This document shows positions 27,772 through 37,327 of a stretch of DNA of 64,000 nt, piece by piece. The stretch lies in assembly GCF_014649955.1 (NCBI RefSeq), contig NZ_BMUA01000034.1:1-64000 (forward strand), in the 5' to 3' direction. The DNA comes from Streptomyces violascens (GTDB taxonomy: Bacteria; Actinomycetota; Actinomycetes; Streptomycetales; Streptomycetaceae). The position numbers and the translations under genes are program-made. Positions within the stretch are counted from its first letter, which is position 1; each line of letters starts with the position of its first letter. The notes under the pieces were generated by a model that ran no database searches, was not told the origin of the DNA, and saw nothing but the letters and a program-made list of their open reading frames with translations.

Positions 27772-28539
27772 ATGACTCTTGTGAATGAACGGCTGCGCTC
27801 CGTGCTCGCCCAGCGCGGTGTCTCCCCGGAGTCACTTGCGGAAACCTTAAAGGTCGATCCCAAGACGGTCGGCCGCTGGCTCGGCGGGCGGGTACCGCAC
27901 GCACGGCATCGCTTCGGCGTAGCTCAGCAGCTGCGCGTCGAGGAGTCCTTCCTGTGGCCCGCACCACAGCAGCCCGGCGGAATGAGCTCCGATCTCGTCG
28001 GCAGCTACCCCAATCGAGCCAGCGTCCCACGCGAGCTGTGGCTGTCCCTGCTGCGCGAGGCCGAGTCCGAAATCAGCGTGCTGGTGTTCTCCGGGACGTT
28101 CTTCGCCCAGTCCAACCCGCACGTCGCCAAGATGCTCGCCGAGCGCGCCCGCGACGGGGTACGGGTCCGGCTCTGCTTCGGCGACCCCACCGGCCAGGCC
28201 GTCGCGGTACGGGGCCGGGAGGAGGGCATCGGCGACACTCTCGCTGCCAAGATCCGCGCCTCGCTCACCTACTACCGGCCGCTCCTACCACAGGCCGGCT
28301 GCGAGGTGCGCCTGCACGACACCACCCTGTACACCTCGCTGTTCCGCTACGACGACACCCTGCTGGTCAACCCGCACGTCTACGGCCAGCCCGCCAGTGC
28401 CAACCCGCTGCTCCACCTCAAAAGGGCAGACAGTGCAGGCTGGTTCGATACGTACGCCGACAGCTTCAACACCGTCTGGGCCAGTTCACGGCCTTGGAGA
28501 CTCGACCAGGAGGAGAGCACCGCCCATGGGCAGGACTGA
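27772..28539 (+). CDS. XRE HTH protein with phospholipase D-like C-terminal region
   Basis: About 255 residues; ATG 27772 or GTG 27781 are both possible starts. The N-terminus is a short HTH (NERLRSVLAQRGVSPESLAETLKVDPKTVGRWLGG). After a linker, VGSYPNRASVPRELWLSLLREAESEISVLVFSGTFFAQ and VRLCFGDPTGQAVAVRG … LTYYRPLL form a compact domain seen in Streptomyces regulators of this type (DUF5919-like, PLD-like fold by pattern). The gene overlaps the Nudix start by 14 bases, so the two are co-translated. Probably a ligand-sensing regulator of nucleotide-related genes. Confidence 0.72.
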   Translation: MTLVNERLRSVLAQRGVSPESLAETLKVDPKTVGRWLGGRVPHARHRFGVAQQLRVEESFLWPAPQQPGGMSSDLVGSYPNRASVPRELWLSLLREAESEISVLVFSGTFFAQSNPHVAKMLAERARDGVRVRLCFGDPTGQAVAVRGREEGIGDTLAAKIRASLTYYRPLLPQAGCEVRLHDTTLYTSLFRYDDTLLVNPHVYGQPASANPLLHLKRADSAGWFDTYADSFNTVWASSRPWRLDQEESTAHGQD

Positions 28540-28993
28540 GTACTACCACGACCCGAAAGCGCCCAAGGCAAACACCCTTATCCCGGCCAGCAACTTGCTT
28601 GTCGTCGACGAAGACGGTGCAATCCTGCTCCAACGACGCCGCGACACGGGGCAGTGGGCCCTGCCTGGCGGTGCCCAGGACATCGGCGAGACCGCCGCAG
28701 AGTGCGCGGTCCGCGAGTGCGAAGAGGAGACCGGCATCGTCGCCGAGATCACTGGCTTCCTCGGCGTGTACACCAACCCGCACCACATCGTCGCCTACAC
28801 CGACGGTGAGATCCGCCAGCAGTACGAGAATGCCTACATCGGCCGTCCCGTCGGCGGGAAGCCGACCATCAACGACGAGGCCGATGGGGTTCGCTTCGTC
28901 CAACCCGCCGACCTCGACGACTACGACATCCACCCCAGCATGCGCCAGCAGATCGGCGACTACCTCGCCGGCACCTACCCCTACCTCGGGTGA
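28526..28993 (+). CDS. Nudix hydrolase
   Basis: 155 residues from ATG 28526 (GAGGAGAGC upstream, inside the end of the previous gene). The Nudix box is GGAQDIGETAAECAVRECEEETGI, complete. The N-terminal strand NTLIPASNLLVVDEDGAILLQRRRDTGQWALPGG is typical of ADP-ribose/NTP-type Nudix enzymes. It converges on the HD-domain gene, overlapping its 3' end by 13 bases. Confidence 0.88.
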   Translation: MGRTEYYHDPKAPKANTLIPASNLLVVDEDGAILLQRRRDTGQWALPGGAQDIGETAAECAVRECEEETGIVAEITGFLGVYTNPHHIVAYTDGEIRQQYENAYIGRPVGGKPTINDEADGVRFVQPADLDDYDIHPSMRQQIGDYLAGTYPYLG

Positions 28994-29535
28994 GCCGCCA
29001 GCGCCACCTCCACCCGGCCCACCGCCGCAAAGATCTCGGGCGACGCCCGGCGGATGAACCGGCCCACCACGCTGTCCGCTCCATAGCGGCCCACGATCTC
29101 CGCGACACGCTCCTGAGCAGTGGTGGGCTCCCCGAAGGGCGTGGTGGTCATGTCACACCACACCAGCGCATCCACCAGCCGCTCGTCCCCCAGCAGCGGA
29201 AACTCCGCCTCCAGCACGTCCCTCAGCCCCCGCTCCTCCGCCTCAAGCAACGCGAAGGAGTGGTTGGCCACCAGCCGGACCAGCCGTTCGTCCGCCTGGT
29301 GCTCGTCACGCAGGAACCGAGCCCCGTCAAGCGGGTGGAAGCCGGTGACCGCCAGCCGTGGCGCATAGCCGACGTCGTGGAGCACCGCCGCAGCACTCAG
29401 CAGGTTGGCGTCGTCGCCCGCCGTTGCCGCAAGGCGAGCAGCGGCATGGGCCACACCCCGCGAATGTGCCCACCTACGGGGCAGTACTTGGCCGAGTTCG
29501 GTTTCAGCTACGTGCCGTGCCCAACGCGTATCCAC
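28981..29535 (-). CDS. HD-domain phosphohydrolase
   Basis: 184 residues from GTG 29535, chosen because GGGAGA lies seven bases upstream; the frame is open further 5'. Metal motifs of the HD superfamily are seen: HSRGVAHAA (first His), AAVLHDVGYAP (HD), HPLDGARFL and VANHSF. Such proteins act on nucleotides or phosphomonoesters. With the adjacent Nudix, HAD and XRE genes it forms a nucleotide-processing group whose substrate is unknown. Confidence 0.85.
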   Translation of the reverse strand: MDTRWARHVAETELGQVLPRRWAHSRGVAHAAARLAATAGDDANLLSAAAVLHDVGYAPRLAVTGFHPLDGARFLRDEHQADERLVRLVANHSFALLEAEERGLRDVLEAEFPLLGDERLVDALVWCDMTTTPFGEPTTAQERVAEIVGRYGADSVVGRFIRRASPEIFAAVGRVEVALAAHPR

Positions 29536-30245
29536 TATCGATTCTCCCAACACAGTTTTACGCACTGTCCGGCGCGGAACCGGGTTTCGGTCGGGCGCCG
29601 AGGGCTGTTTACCTGGGATTCGAGCGCCTCCCGTCGATTTCCGCCGCGGCACCCCGGGGTAGGCCGGCCTCCTTCTTCTCCTACCAAACTGGTCGAGACC
29701 AGGTCACGAGATTGGTTGGGGTCCGCCGAATCCCGGCGAGCGGCTCCGCTGGCGTTCTCTCGCTCCTTGCCCGGCAAGGTCCGCCGTACGTCGATCTTCA
29801 ACTTTGCTGCCCACGCCGGTAGCACCTGCCGTTGGTGCGGGACGCGGAAACTGGTTTGGTGCCTAGAAGCACTAGAGTGCGCCCGCATTGCCTGCCTGAG
29901 GCTTCACTGACGGCCATGTGTCAGGGCAGTCTGGTTGTGTCAATGGGCAGAGGAAGGAACGGGCAACCGTTCGGTGTAATTAGGGTAGCTTCCGGCGGCT
30001 CCGCTGGCGCGAACCCAACCAGCCACAGATCGAAGGGCGTTCGGGGGTGCTGAAACAACGGCGAGGAGACGGCCCCATGTTCAGCTTTGCGGCCGACGGT
30101 GCGTATGGTCGCCAAAGGTGAGTGCTCTGGATGCCCTTGTCGGTAATCTCCAGACACCCAGGGGAGGTCACGTGCATTCCATGCCTGCGGACGTTCGTCT
30201 CTGGCGATGTCAGACAGCGGGCGCTGCGCAACCACCGCCGTATCA
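29536..30245. other. Intergenic region without a recognised gene
   Basis: No frame has a start with a ribosome-binding site and normal third-position bias, and no tRNA-like fold was recognised. A related phrase, ggctccgctggcg, occurs twice (near 29741 and 29998), which may be a small dispersed repeat. Confidence 0.4.
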
Positions 30246-30623
30246 CTAGCCGAAAGCCCTCCGCAGGCCCGGGCCCGTCATCTCCACGACGACAGCCATG
30301 TCCCTCAACCCATCCGGCAGGTTCACGCGCTGCTCCTCACCGCTCACCAGGACACCGCCCGGAAGAGCGATGGCGGCGCCGAGGCAGTCGGCCAGTTCGG
30401 CGACGATGTCCAGGATTCCACCGTGTGGGAAGCGGTGCACGCTGATGCCATCGGTACTCACGTCCACCTCCGCTTCTCCGCCGTCGGCCGCCCGGATCAG
30501 CAACTCAGTGTCGTTCTGGCCCGAATTCACAGCATGAGGCGTCAATACCTCCCTGATCACCCGCTCGTCCAGCGATTCCGCCTCGCCGTCCACGAACCGG
30601 TGCAGGGAAAGCCCATGTCCCAT
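30246..30623 (-). CDS. Hypothetical 125-aa protein
   Basis: ATG 30623 is preceded by GGGGGAA. The sequence (LSLHRFVDGEAESLDERVIREVLTPHAV … VDVSTDGISVHRFPHGGILDIVAELADCLGAAIALPGGVL) looks like a compact alpha/beta protein with no signal peptide or membrane segment. It lies downstream of the deaminase-toxin and putative immunity genes on the same strand but is separated by a hairpin. Function unknown; it could be a small immunity or accessory protein. Confidence 0.6.
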   Translation of the reverse strand: MGHGLSLHRFVDGEAESLDERVIREVLTPHAVNSGQNDTELLIRAADGGEAEVDVSTDGISVHRFPHGGILDIVAELADCLGAAIALPGGVLVSGEEQRVNLPDGLRDMAVVVEMTGPGLRRAFG

Positions 30624-30706
30624 GCGATTTCCCCCGCTTCCTTATGCGCCGGACTGACATTTTGGTCGCCCCACATGCCCGAACGACCCAACGTATCCAG
30701 CAACGG

Positions 30707-30746
30707 AAAGGGCTCTGCCCGGGCGAGATCGCCGGGGCAGAACCTT
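30707..30746 (-). terminator. Hairpin after the candidate immunity gene
   Basis: AAAGGGCTCTGCCCGG pairs, with one bulge, with CCGGGGCAGAACCTTT, followed by TT. It lies between the minus-strand gene ending at 30854 and the one starting at 30623, as expected of a transcription terminator. Confidence 0.6.
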
Positions 30747-30853
30747 TTCTGTTGTCGCTTGTCGCAGATGACCACAGCAGCGGTACCGCTAGGACAATGC
30801 TGTCGCCTGCTTGAGGTAGGCGGGTCTACTCAACTGCGAAAGCGATGCTCCAC

Positions 30854-31927
30854 TCAGTTGCCTTCTTCAGCCAAACCGACGGCCACTGGGAGACCCGAAG
30901 CGAACGCCTTGACGGCGGGGTCCGTCTCCTCGCCGGCAGCCTCGTTGAAGAGGCGGATCAACTCCTGTCGATCCTCGGCAGGCGCGTCGTCCAGCCGCCT
31001 GCGGAGGGTCCCTGTCCATGTTTCGGTGATTTTGACGGCGTCATCGGTGTCGATGGTGTCCTCGTCGGCCAGCTCAAGGCTGCCGAGCAGGGCCAGGTAT
31101 GCGGCAGCGAGGACCTGAGCCGAGGTCCGCGAAGACTTTGTTGTCGCTGACGGTTCTTGCGGGGGAAGGCAGAGTTCGTCGGCAAGTTCCAGAAGCGACC
31201 GGTCCGCTTTCCAGAACCCCCTGCGGGCCATGTCCTGGCTGTGCATCGCTCCGGCGATCCTGCGGACTGCGCGAATATGGTCCTGCAAGTCATCGGCCGC
31301 AAGACTGTGCAGACCGTCCTGCGCGATCCGGATACCACGTCCGGTGAGCCGAGCCTTGCCCTCCGCACTGATGCCGACGAGCGCGCTCGAATCGTCCTCG
31401 CATGGGTCGCAAGCGTGGATGGAGGCGATGAGACCGACCACGCCCTCCGCGAGGATGGCCGCGAGGTACCACTGTCTCGGCTGCCGGCCCGCGACATGGA
31501 TCCCCGAGGACAGGTCGTTGAGCTCGGTGGCGTTACGCGTGCGGAAACCGGCGAGCAGGAGCACGTTGTTGATGGCCTCATCCATCAGTGAACTGACCCG
31601 GACAGAGTGCTCGATCAGCGGCTCCAGGAGATCGAACCGGTCTGGCTTCATGAAACTCAGGGCAGTCTCGGCCAGCGATTCGCTGGGATTCCAGCTTACG
31701 TAGACGCCGCCAGCAGGACTGTCCGTCGTGCTGACACCAACGCACGCGCCGGTCCGTCTTTCGGCTGGGGCATTGGAAAATTCAACGTACGAGGGAAGTC
31801 CCGCGTACTGGAGCTCCCGGGAGACTGCCTCTGCCAGCGCATGCCACGCGGCGAGGACTTCTTCCGGAGCATGCGGGGTGCCACTTCTTTCCGCATTCGT
31901 GCGGATTTGAGGATCTATGTATGTCAA
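30854..31927 (-). CDS. Hypothetical protein, candidate immunity partner
   Basis: 357 residues from TTG 31927, supported by AGGAGA five bases upstream; the open frame extends further but without a better site. The start reads LTYIDPQIRTNAERSGTPHAPEEVLAAWHALAEAVS. The rest is mostly helical with a hydrophobic middle (YLAAILAEGVVGLIASIHACDP) and an acidic C-terminal half. No known motif was recognised. It immediately follows the deaminase-toxin gene on the same strand, with a hairpin between them, and its size is large for an immunity protein. Assignment rests on position only. Confidence 0.5.
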   Translation of the reverse strand: MTYIDPQIRTNAERSGTPHAPEEVLAAWHALAEAVSRELQYAGLPSYVEFSNAPAERRTGACVGVSTTDSPAGGVYVSWNPSESLAETALSFMKPDRFDLLEPLIEHSVRVSSLMDEAINNVLLLAGFRTRNATELNDLSSGIHVAGRQPRQWYLAAILAEGVVGLIASIHACDPCEDDSSALVGISAEGKARLTGRGIRIAQDGLHSLAADDLQDHIRAVRRIAGAMHSQDMARRGFWKADRSLLELADELCLPPQEPSATTKSSRTSAQVLAAAYLALLGSLELADEDTIDTDDAVKITETWTGTLRRRLDDAPAEDRQELIRLFNEAAGEETDPAVKAFASGLPVAVGLAEEGN

Positions 31928-32022
31928 GAGGTCTCCTGAGTCACTTGCCCGCGGCGCGACGGTTCGGCCTGCCGATTCTCCCCGCCCGGTCAAGCCTGTT
32001 GCCACTCGGGCGAAATTGTGGA

Positions 32023-32055
32023 GGCCCCGCCGGAACGAAAGATCCCGGCGGGGCC
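32023..32055 (-). terminator. Hairpin between toxin and partner gene
   Basis: GGCCCCGCCGG (32023-32033) pairs perfectly with 32045-32055 across an 11-base loop, between the toxin stop (32066) and the next gene start (31927). It probably reduces read-through from the toxin into the downstream gene. Confidence 0.7.
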
Positions 32056-32065
32056 CTGGCAGCAA

Positions 32066-35000
32066 CTACATCAATGGTTCTGGCGCGTCTTGCTTCTGCA
32101 CCTCAGCGCCTTGGCCGCGGGCCGTGGAACGTGCCATTCGTCCGCCCTTCGCTTGGCTGATGTATTGCGCGAGAAGTTGCTTCGAGGCTGGCGCGTACTC
32201 AAGGGCGTACGGGACGGAATAGGTGACCGTGACATCTGGCCCGAGAGCCTTCGCAAGAGCATCGTCACAGTCCTTGCACGGCTGCCGCTCGGTGTACATG
32301 GCAGTGATCTTCTTGGGGTCGACGCCCTTCGCTTTCAGGATGTCCAGGATCTCTGTCTCGGAGTGCCCGCTCCACCCGCTGCTGGCAACCACGAGGTCAC
32401 CGGTCTTGGGATCGTTCCAGCCTGGCACCCTCGCCACGGCCACGTTGTGATCTGCGCCGTAGAAGCCATTCTCCACCCGGTACTCGAATGCGAGGTGACT
32501 CAACTCGTCGCTGTTGTATCCGATCAGCTCCAGCGGGCAGGAACCCTTGGCCGCCGGCATACGGGCGGACAGCATGGCGCGTGCACCCGTACCGCACGCC
32601 TTGACGAACCTGTCGAAGAGCTTCGCACCAATGCCCGTGATGGCAGCGTCGGTGAGACCGGCTGCGCGCAGGCCCTTCCAGGCATCCCCCACCCCGATGC
32701 CAAACCTCACCGCCGCGTCGAGGGACTTGACGCCGTCCGCGATCGCGTTGATCGCGGCACTGCCCAAGACGAGGGTGGTGATGTCGAAGGCTGCCCAGCC
32801 GCAGTTGCCCCAGCTCCCGCCTCCTCCTGTGATCTTGTCCCAGCAGCCGACGAAGTCCTCGGTGAGTGCCTTCACGAACCCCTTGGAGACAGCGTCATTG
32901 AACGCTTGCGGCGTGATGACGTGAGTGATCTCTTGGGTCTCAGGCTTCTTCAGTTCCTGAGTGGTGAGGTAGAGGGTGTCAGAAGCGAGGCACCCGGCCT
33001 GCGCGTCCGGGATATCTGGATTGGTGCACAGGTAGAGGTCGACGAACACCTTGCCGGTGACCTTCGCAGTGAGGACGCAGTCACCCGTGTGGGCAAGGAT
33101 GTTGCAGTTGTCCTTCTTCAGGATCTCCGGGTCCCCGACGGGCTCGAACCTGGACTTGTAGAAGACGCCGCCGATGCTGCCCGCACCGGTTGTGATCTGT
33201 TTGTTCTTCTCCTTCGTCGCGCCCTGGTCGGCTGCGGTCTGGGCGTCCTTGGCGAGCTTGTCGGCGTCTTTCGAGGCCTGTTCGGCCTGGGTTGCTGCGA
33301 TGTCGGCGCGGTCGGCTGCGGCGCGGGCGTCCTTGGCGTCCTGGGTGGCCTGGGCTGCCGCCACGTGCGCGGCGTCGGCGTCCAGGGCTGCCTGGTCGGC
33401 CGCCGTGCGGGCGTCCTTGGCGTAGCCCTCTGCTTGGCCTGCTGCGGTGTTGGCGGCTGCGGCGTCTTCGGTGGCCTGGCGGTCGTACTCGATGGTGCGG
33501 GCCAGTGAGTCGGCGGCCTTGGACGCTGCTGTGGCCGCGGCGGCCGCGTAGCCGAGGGCTTCGGTGGCGTAGCCGCGGGCGTCTGCTGCGTAGCGGGCGG
33601 CGTTGGCCGCGTGCTGGTAGGCCTCCTTGGTGTCGGCCTGGGCCTGGTCGGCGAGGGCCTGGGCGGTGGCCGCTGCGTTCTGGGCGTTCTGGGAGTGGGC
33701 GTCGGCGACGGCTTTTTGCTGTTCGGCGATCGTCTTGGACGCCTGTCCGGCCAGGACGACCAGGCCGGCGGCGGAGTCGGTGGTGATGTAGGGGGAGCCG
33801 AGCTGGATGGCGTCGTTGGCGGGTTTGGCGACCTGGACGGCAGCGTTGCCGGCGTCTTCGGCAGCTTGGGCGGTGACGTGGGCGTAGCCGGCGGCCTTCG
33901 CCGATGCCTCGACCGCCTTCGCGGCTTCCTTGCTGGCCTCGTCCGCCTGCGTTTTGGCGGTCTTGGCCTTCGCCTCGGCCTCGTCGGCGAGCTTGACGGC
34001 GGTGTTGGCTTCGGAGGCAGCGTGCTGGGATGCGGCGAGTGCGTCGGCTTCGGCGCTGGTCGCGGTCTTCACCGCGGCATCGGCCTTCGCCTTGGCCGCC
34101 TGGGCGGCGTCCGCATCGGAGCGGGCACGCTTAGCGGCCGCCTCGGCCCGGGTGGCCGCGGCATCCGCCTCTGCGGCCGCTGCCGAGGCCGCGTCGGCCT
34201 CGGAACGTGCCTTACTGGCGGCTGCTTCGGCCTCATCGGCGTGCTTGGCCGCTTCGTTGGCGGCTGCCCTCGACTCCTTGGCATCAGCCTCAGACTCACG
34301 AGCCTGCGCGTAGGCGGCCAACGCGTCGGCCTTGGCTCGGGCCGCATCGGCTTTCTGCTGGGCGTCCCAGGCGTCGTCCCGCTTGGCCTTCGCGTTGTCG
34401 CGGGCCTTGACCGCGGCATTCTTCTTCTCGACCGCGGTTGCTTCGGAGGCTTCGGCCTTGTCCTTGGCGGTCTTTGCGTTGGCCGCTTCGGTCTGGGCGT
34501 TCTGCTTGTGCTGGGCGGCCTCGCCCTGCTTGACGACGGCGGTGTCCTTCTCCGTCTTCGCCGTGGCCGCTTCGGCCTCGGCAGCCAGGCGTTTGGCGTG
34601 CGCGTCGGCGGCCGCCGCCTTCGCATCGCCCTCGGCCTTCAAGGTGTCGGCGAGTTTGGCCTCCGCGGTCTCCTTGTCCTTCTTCGCGTTGTCACGGTGG
34701 ATCTTCGCCGCATCTGCGGCTGCCTTGGCCTGCCATTCGGCCGTCTCCGCCGCCTTCTTGCGGAACTCGGTCTGCACCTGCGCCGCCTGCGCCAGCGCCC
34801 GCTGCGCGATGGTCTGGCTGTCAGCGCCGGAGGCGCGGGTGGCGGCCTCGGCGGTCACGCCGGCGTTCACCATCGCCTGAAGGGCCGCGAGCGTGGCCTG
34901 GGTGACCTGGTTCTTCTGCTGACCCACCAGCAGGCCCCGGCCACGCGGCGCGCCCGCGGCATCCGCGCTGGTGTAGGCGGTCTGCTCGGCGGTGTCCGAC

Positions 35001-36667
35001 GCGGCCGCGGCCTTCTGCGCGGTGGCGAGCTGGGCCCGGAGGATCTCGAGTTGCTGCTTGGCCCCGCTCTGGGCGCCGTTGATGCCGTTCCTGGCCTGGG
35101 TGAACTGGGTGTCGGGGGGCACGGTGCCGTTGTGACCGGTCGGCTTGACGTCGAACTTCTGCGCCCCGGTGCCGTTGCACGGCCACAGCCATGCGTCGTT
35201 GCCGTTGTTGAAGGTGTGCAGATCCAGGCACTTGCCCGCGCCGACGTTCTTCAGCGGGGTCGTGGCGCGGAGGTTGAATTCCCAGCCCTGGGCGGCCGTT
35301 CCGTTGCACTGGTAGATCTGGATCTTGGTGCCGTCGTCGGTCTTCCCTCCCGCCGCGTCCAGGCACTTGAGGGAATCGACACTCTGCAGGTGCGATCCGC
35401 GGCCGTCGCCGTAGATCCTCCACTGCTGGGCTGCGGTGCCGTTGCAGGTGTACAGCTGAACGGGGGTTCCATTGTCCGTCCGGCCGCCTTCCACATCCAG
35501 GCACTTGCCCTGTGCGTCATGCACCTCGATCACAGCCGGTGCATCACCGACCCAGCCGGCACCGCCGGGTGACCAGTAGTCCTGCCAGCGGGCTATGTGA
35601 TCGGCCACCCACGAGTCGCCGAGCAGCTCCCCCAGCGCCTTCGCGCCGGTGGCCAGCGCCTTGGTGGCGTCCGCGCTGGCGCTCAGGATCTGGTTGCGCT
35701 GCACGGCCTGCGCGGCCACCTCCTGCTGCCACTCCGACGCGGCGGTGTCGGTGATACCGCCCAGCACCTTGTCCGGGTCGAGCGGATCACGCCAGGCGCA
35801 CGATGCGAAACGGGACTTCAGGTCCTCGACCGCGATGCGGTACTCCGCCGTGCCCGGCTGCGGCGCGGTGCGGGGAAAGCCGCCGGAGGCCAGGAAGATG
35901 CGGGCGTCGTCCGATCCGGCCTTGTCCAACCAGTCGCCGCGCAACCACTGGAACGCGCTGCGCTCCGCCAGAGCGCGGTTCCACTCCTCTCCTGACAGCC
36001 CGCCCGATGTGGGGTCCGTGCCGTACCGGGGCAGGCCCACGGCATCAATGGCCTGCAGCGTCTTCGCATCGGCCGTCGGCGTGGAGTCCTGGTAGAAGTC
36101 GCTCTCGGCCTTCCAGAACCGGTCCGCGATCCACCGGGACAGACCGGTCTGATCGTAGAAGCTCTGCCGGCCGTCACCGGCCGTGCCCGGCGGGTCCGAG
36201 AAGTCGGCGACACTGGCGAAACCGGCCGGAGCCGACAGCCCCGAAAGAGGTCCCTTCCATTCTTTCTGCTTGGCAGCCATGGCATCGAGCTGCTTGGCCG
36301 CCCCGTCACGGTCCGCCTGGTACGCCGTAGCGAGCGGAGTCTTCTGCCAGTACTGCCGATCGGCCAGAGTGTGGAGCTTGTCGGCCGGCTGGTTGAGACC
36401 GTCCTGCGCGCTCTGGGCCATGGACGACCCGCCCAGCCGCAGCACATCCGCCATCAGGCACTGGTCCTGCCGCAACTGCTCAGCAGAGGTGTCCTCGTTC
36501 CAGGCATAGGAATTGCTCGCAGCCTCAGCACCCCGCCCCAGGTCGGTCAAACCGGGCTGGATGGCGAGCCCGGCTGTGACAGCCAGCGCGGTGACGGAGG
36601 TTATGACTGAGGTCAGGACTGTGGATCTTCGTGATCTGGGCGTACGGAACCATGGACTGGAGCGCAC
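32066..36667 (-). CDS. Secreted ricin/coiled-coil toxin with deaminase-like C-terminus
   Basis: 1533 residues if GTG 36667 is used (GGAGG eight bases upstream; GTG 36694 is an alternative). An N-terminal export signal contains SPWFRTPRSRRSTVLTSVITSVTALAVTAG. Three ricin-type QxW/NGT repeats (for example KCLDVEGG … CNGTAAQQWRI) span about 373-512. A long Ala/Lys/Glu-rich coiled coil follows (about 520-1170). The last 110 residues contain SSGWSGHSETEIL (His1435, Glu1437) and YTERQPCKDCDDAL (Cys1464, Cys1467), the HxE…PCxxC zinc motif of the cytidine-deaminase superfamily; the TERxPC pattern is closest to XOO_2897-like toxin deaminases. Predicted to deaminate a nucleic-acid base in target cells. 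Confidence 0.8.
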   Translation of the reverse strand: MRSSPWFRTPRSRRSTVLTSVITSVTALAVTAGLAIQPGLTDLGRGAEAASNSYAWNEDTSAEQLRQDQCLMADVLRLGGSSMAQSAQDGLNQPADKLHTLADRQYWQKTPLATAYQADRDGAAKQLDAMAAKQKEWKGPLSGLSAPAGFASVADFSDPPGTAGDGRQSFYDQTGLSRWIADRFWKAESDFYQDSTPTADAKTLQAIDAVGLPRYGTDPTSGGLSGEEWNRALAERSAFQWLRGDWLDKAGSDDARIFLASGGFPRTAPQPGTAEYRIAVEDLKSRFASCAWRDPLDPDKVLGGITDTAASEWQQEVAAQAVQRNQILSASADATKALATGAKALGELLGDSWVADHIARWQDYWSPGGAGWVGDAPAVIEVHDAQGKCLDVEGGRTDNGTPVQLYTCNGTAAQQWRIYGDGRGSHLQSVDSLKCLDAAGGKTDDGTKIQIYQCNGTAAQGWEFNLRATTPLKNVGAGKCLDLHTFNNGNDAWLWPCNGTGAQKFDVKPTGHNGTVPPDTQFTQARNGINGAQSGAKQQLEILRAQLATAQKAAAASDTAEQTAYTSADAAGAPRGRGLLVGQQKNQVTQATLAALQAMVNAGVTAEAATRASGADSQTIAQRALAQAAQVQTEFRKKAAETAEWQAKAAADAAKIHRDNAKKDKETAEAKLADTLKAEGDAKAAAADAHAKRLAAEAEAATAKTEKDTAVVKQGEAAQHKQNAQTEAANAKTAKDKAEASEATAVEKKNAAVKARDNAKAKRDDAWDAQQKADAARAKADALAAYAQARESEADAKESRAAANEAAKHADEAEAAASKARSEADAASAAAAEADAAATRAEAAAKRARSDADAAQAAKAKADAAVKTATSAEADALAASQHAASEANTAVKLADEAEAKAKTAKTQADEASKEAAKAVEASAKAAGYAHVTAQAAEDAGNAAVQVAKPANDAIQLGSPYITTDSAAGLVVLAGQASKTIAEQQKAVADAHSQNAQNAAATAQALADQAQADTKEAYQHAANAARYAADARGYATEALGYAAAAATAASKAADSLARTIEYDRQATEDAAAANTAAGQAEGYAKDARTAADQAALDADAAHVAAAQATQDAKDARAAADRADIAATQAEQASKDADKLAKDAQTAADQGATKEKNKQITTGAGSIGGVFYKSRFEPVGDPEILKKDNCNILAHTGDCVLTAKVTGKVFVDLYLCTNPDIPDAQAGCLASDTLYLTTQELKKPETQEITHVITPQAFNDAVSKGFVKALTEDFVGCWDKITGGGGSWGNCGWAAFDITTLVLGSAAINAIADGVKSLDAAVRFGIGVGDAWKGLRAAGLTDAAITGIGAKLFDRFVKACGTGARAMLSARMPAAKGSCPLELIGYNSDELSHLAFEYRVENGFYGADHNVAVARVPGWNDPKTGDLVVASSGWSGHSETEILDILKAKGVDPKKITAMYTERQPCKDCDDALAKALGPDVTVTYSVPYALEYAPASKQLLAQYISQAKGGRMARSTARGQGAEVQKQDAPEPLM

Positions 36668-37327
36668 TTGGGCATCCTCCGCTTCGTCGTTCACACCGGT
36701 GAGGCCGACGGCCGGGAGCCGGTCAAGGACTGGGAAGCTGTTGCCTTGACCGCACGTCAGGAACGCGCCACTCAGCAAGGATTGGTGCACAGAGCAGCGA
36801 TAACAGCATGGCGACGCAGCCCTCCCCCTGGGCGACGGCGTCCCCCCGGCCACCGAATGTCACGCGTGCATCCAGATTGGTGAAGATTTCGTGCACGCGG
36901 CGCTCACCATAGACACAAGGCGGAGGAGCGGAACAAGGAATATCGCGAAAGCCCCACAGGTCGCGCCATAGGTACGGACATGTTCCGGAACCCATCGAAC
37001 GTACGCGCATGCTAGGCAACACCTGTGATGTTCCTGTGAAGCGGAATACGCCAACCAGGACTTTAGGCCTGTTTGTCCCCCCTATCGAAGTGGCGTGATC
37101 CCACTGGCCTCAGGTCTCGGCGGATGAGGGGCTGTTTGAGGTTCCAGTCGGTGCGCCGAGGCGTCGCTGACGCCCGCGTTGAGCAGAGTCACCCAGCGTT
37201 CCTTGCCCGTGTACACAAGGCATGGCGAGGCTAGACACTCCTGAGTGCTGGCGCTTGGTAGCGGTCCGGTCTTCCCGCTGCGCCGCTCACTTCGAGGCCT
37301 CTTCTTCGCTCACTTAGGCTCCGAAAC
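36668..37327. other. Divergent intergenic region between toxin and tail module
   Basis: About 660 bases with no convincing gene. It must hold the promoters of the divergent toxin and tail operons. No -10/-35 pair, attachment site or tRNA was recognised. It marks the left edge of the phage-like module, with no head or terminase genes beyond it. Confidence 0.5.

Noticed and set aside
29832..30053. 73-codon plus-strand frame
   Set aside because: No RBS, poor third-position bias, no recognisable family.
33150..35090. Repetitive DNA resembling a repeat array
   Set aside because: It is the codon pattern of an Ala/Lys/Glu coiled coil, not a CRISPR array; no regular repeat-spacer spacing.
33611..35572. 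653-codon plus-strand frame opposite the coiled coil
   Set aside because: Antisense of Ala-rich coiled-coil codons, giving Leu/Gly/Arg runs; no start with an RBS.
36694..36853. Upstream extension of the deaminase toxin
   Set aside because: The added residues are Cys/Pro/Arg-rich and lack an RBS; GTG 36667 has GGAGG and leads directly into the export signal.
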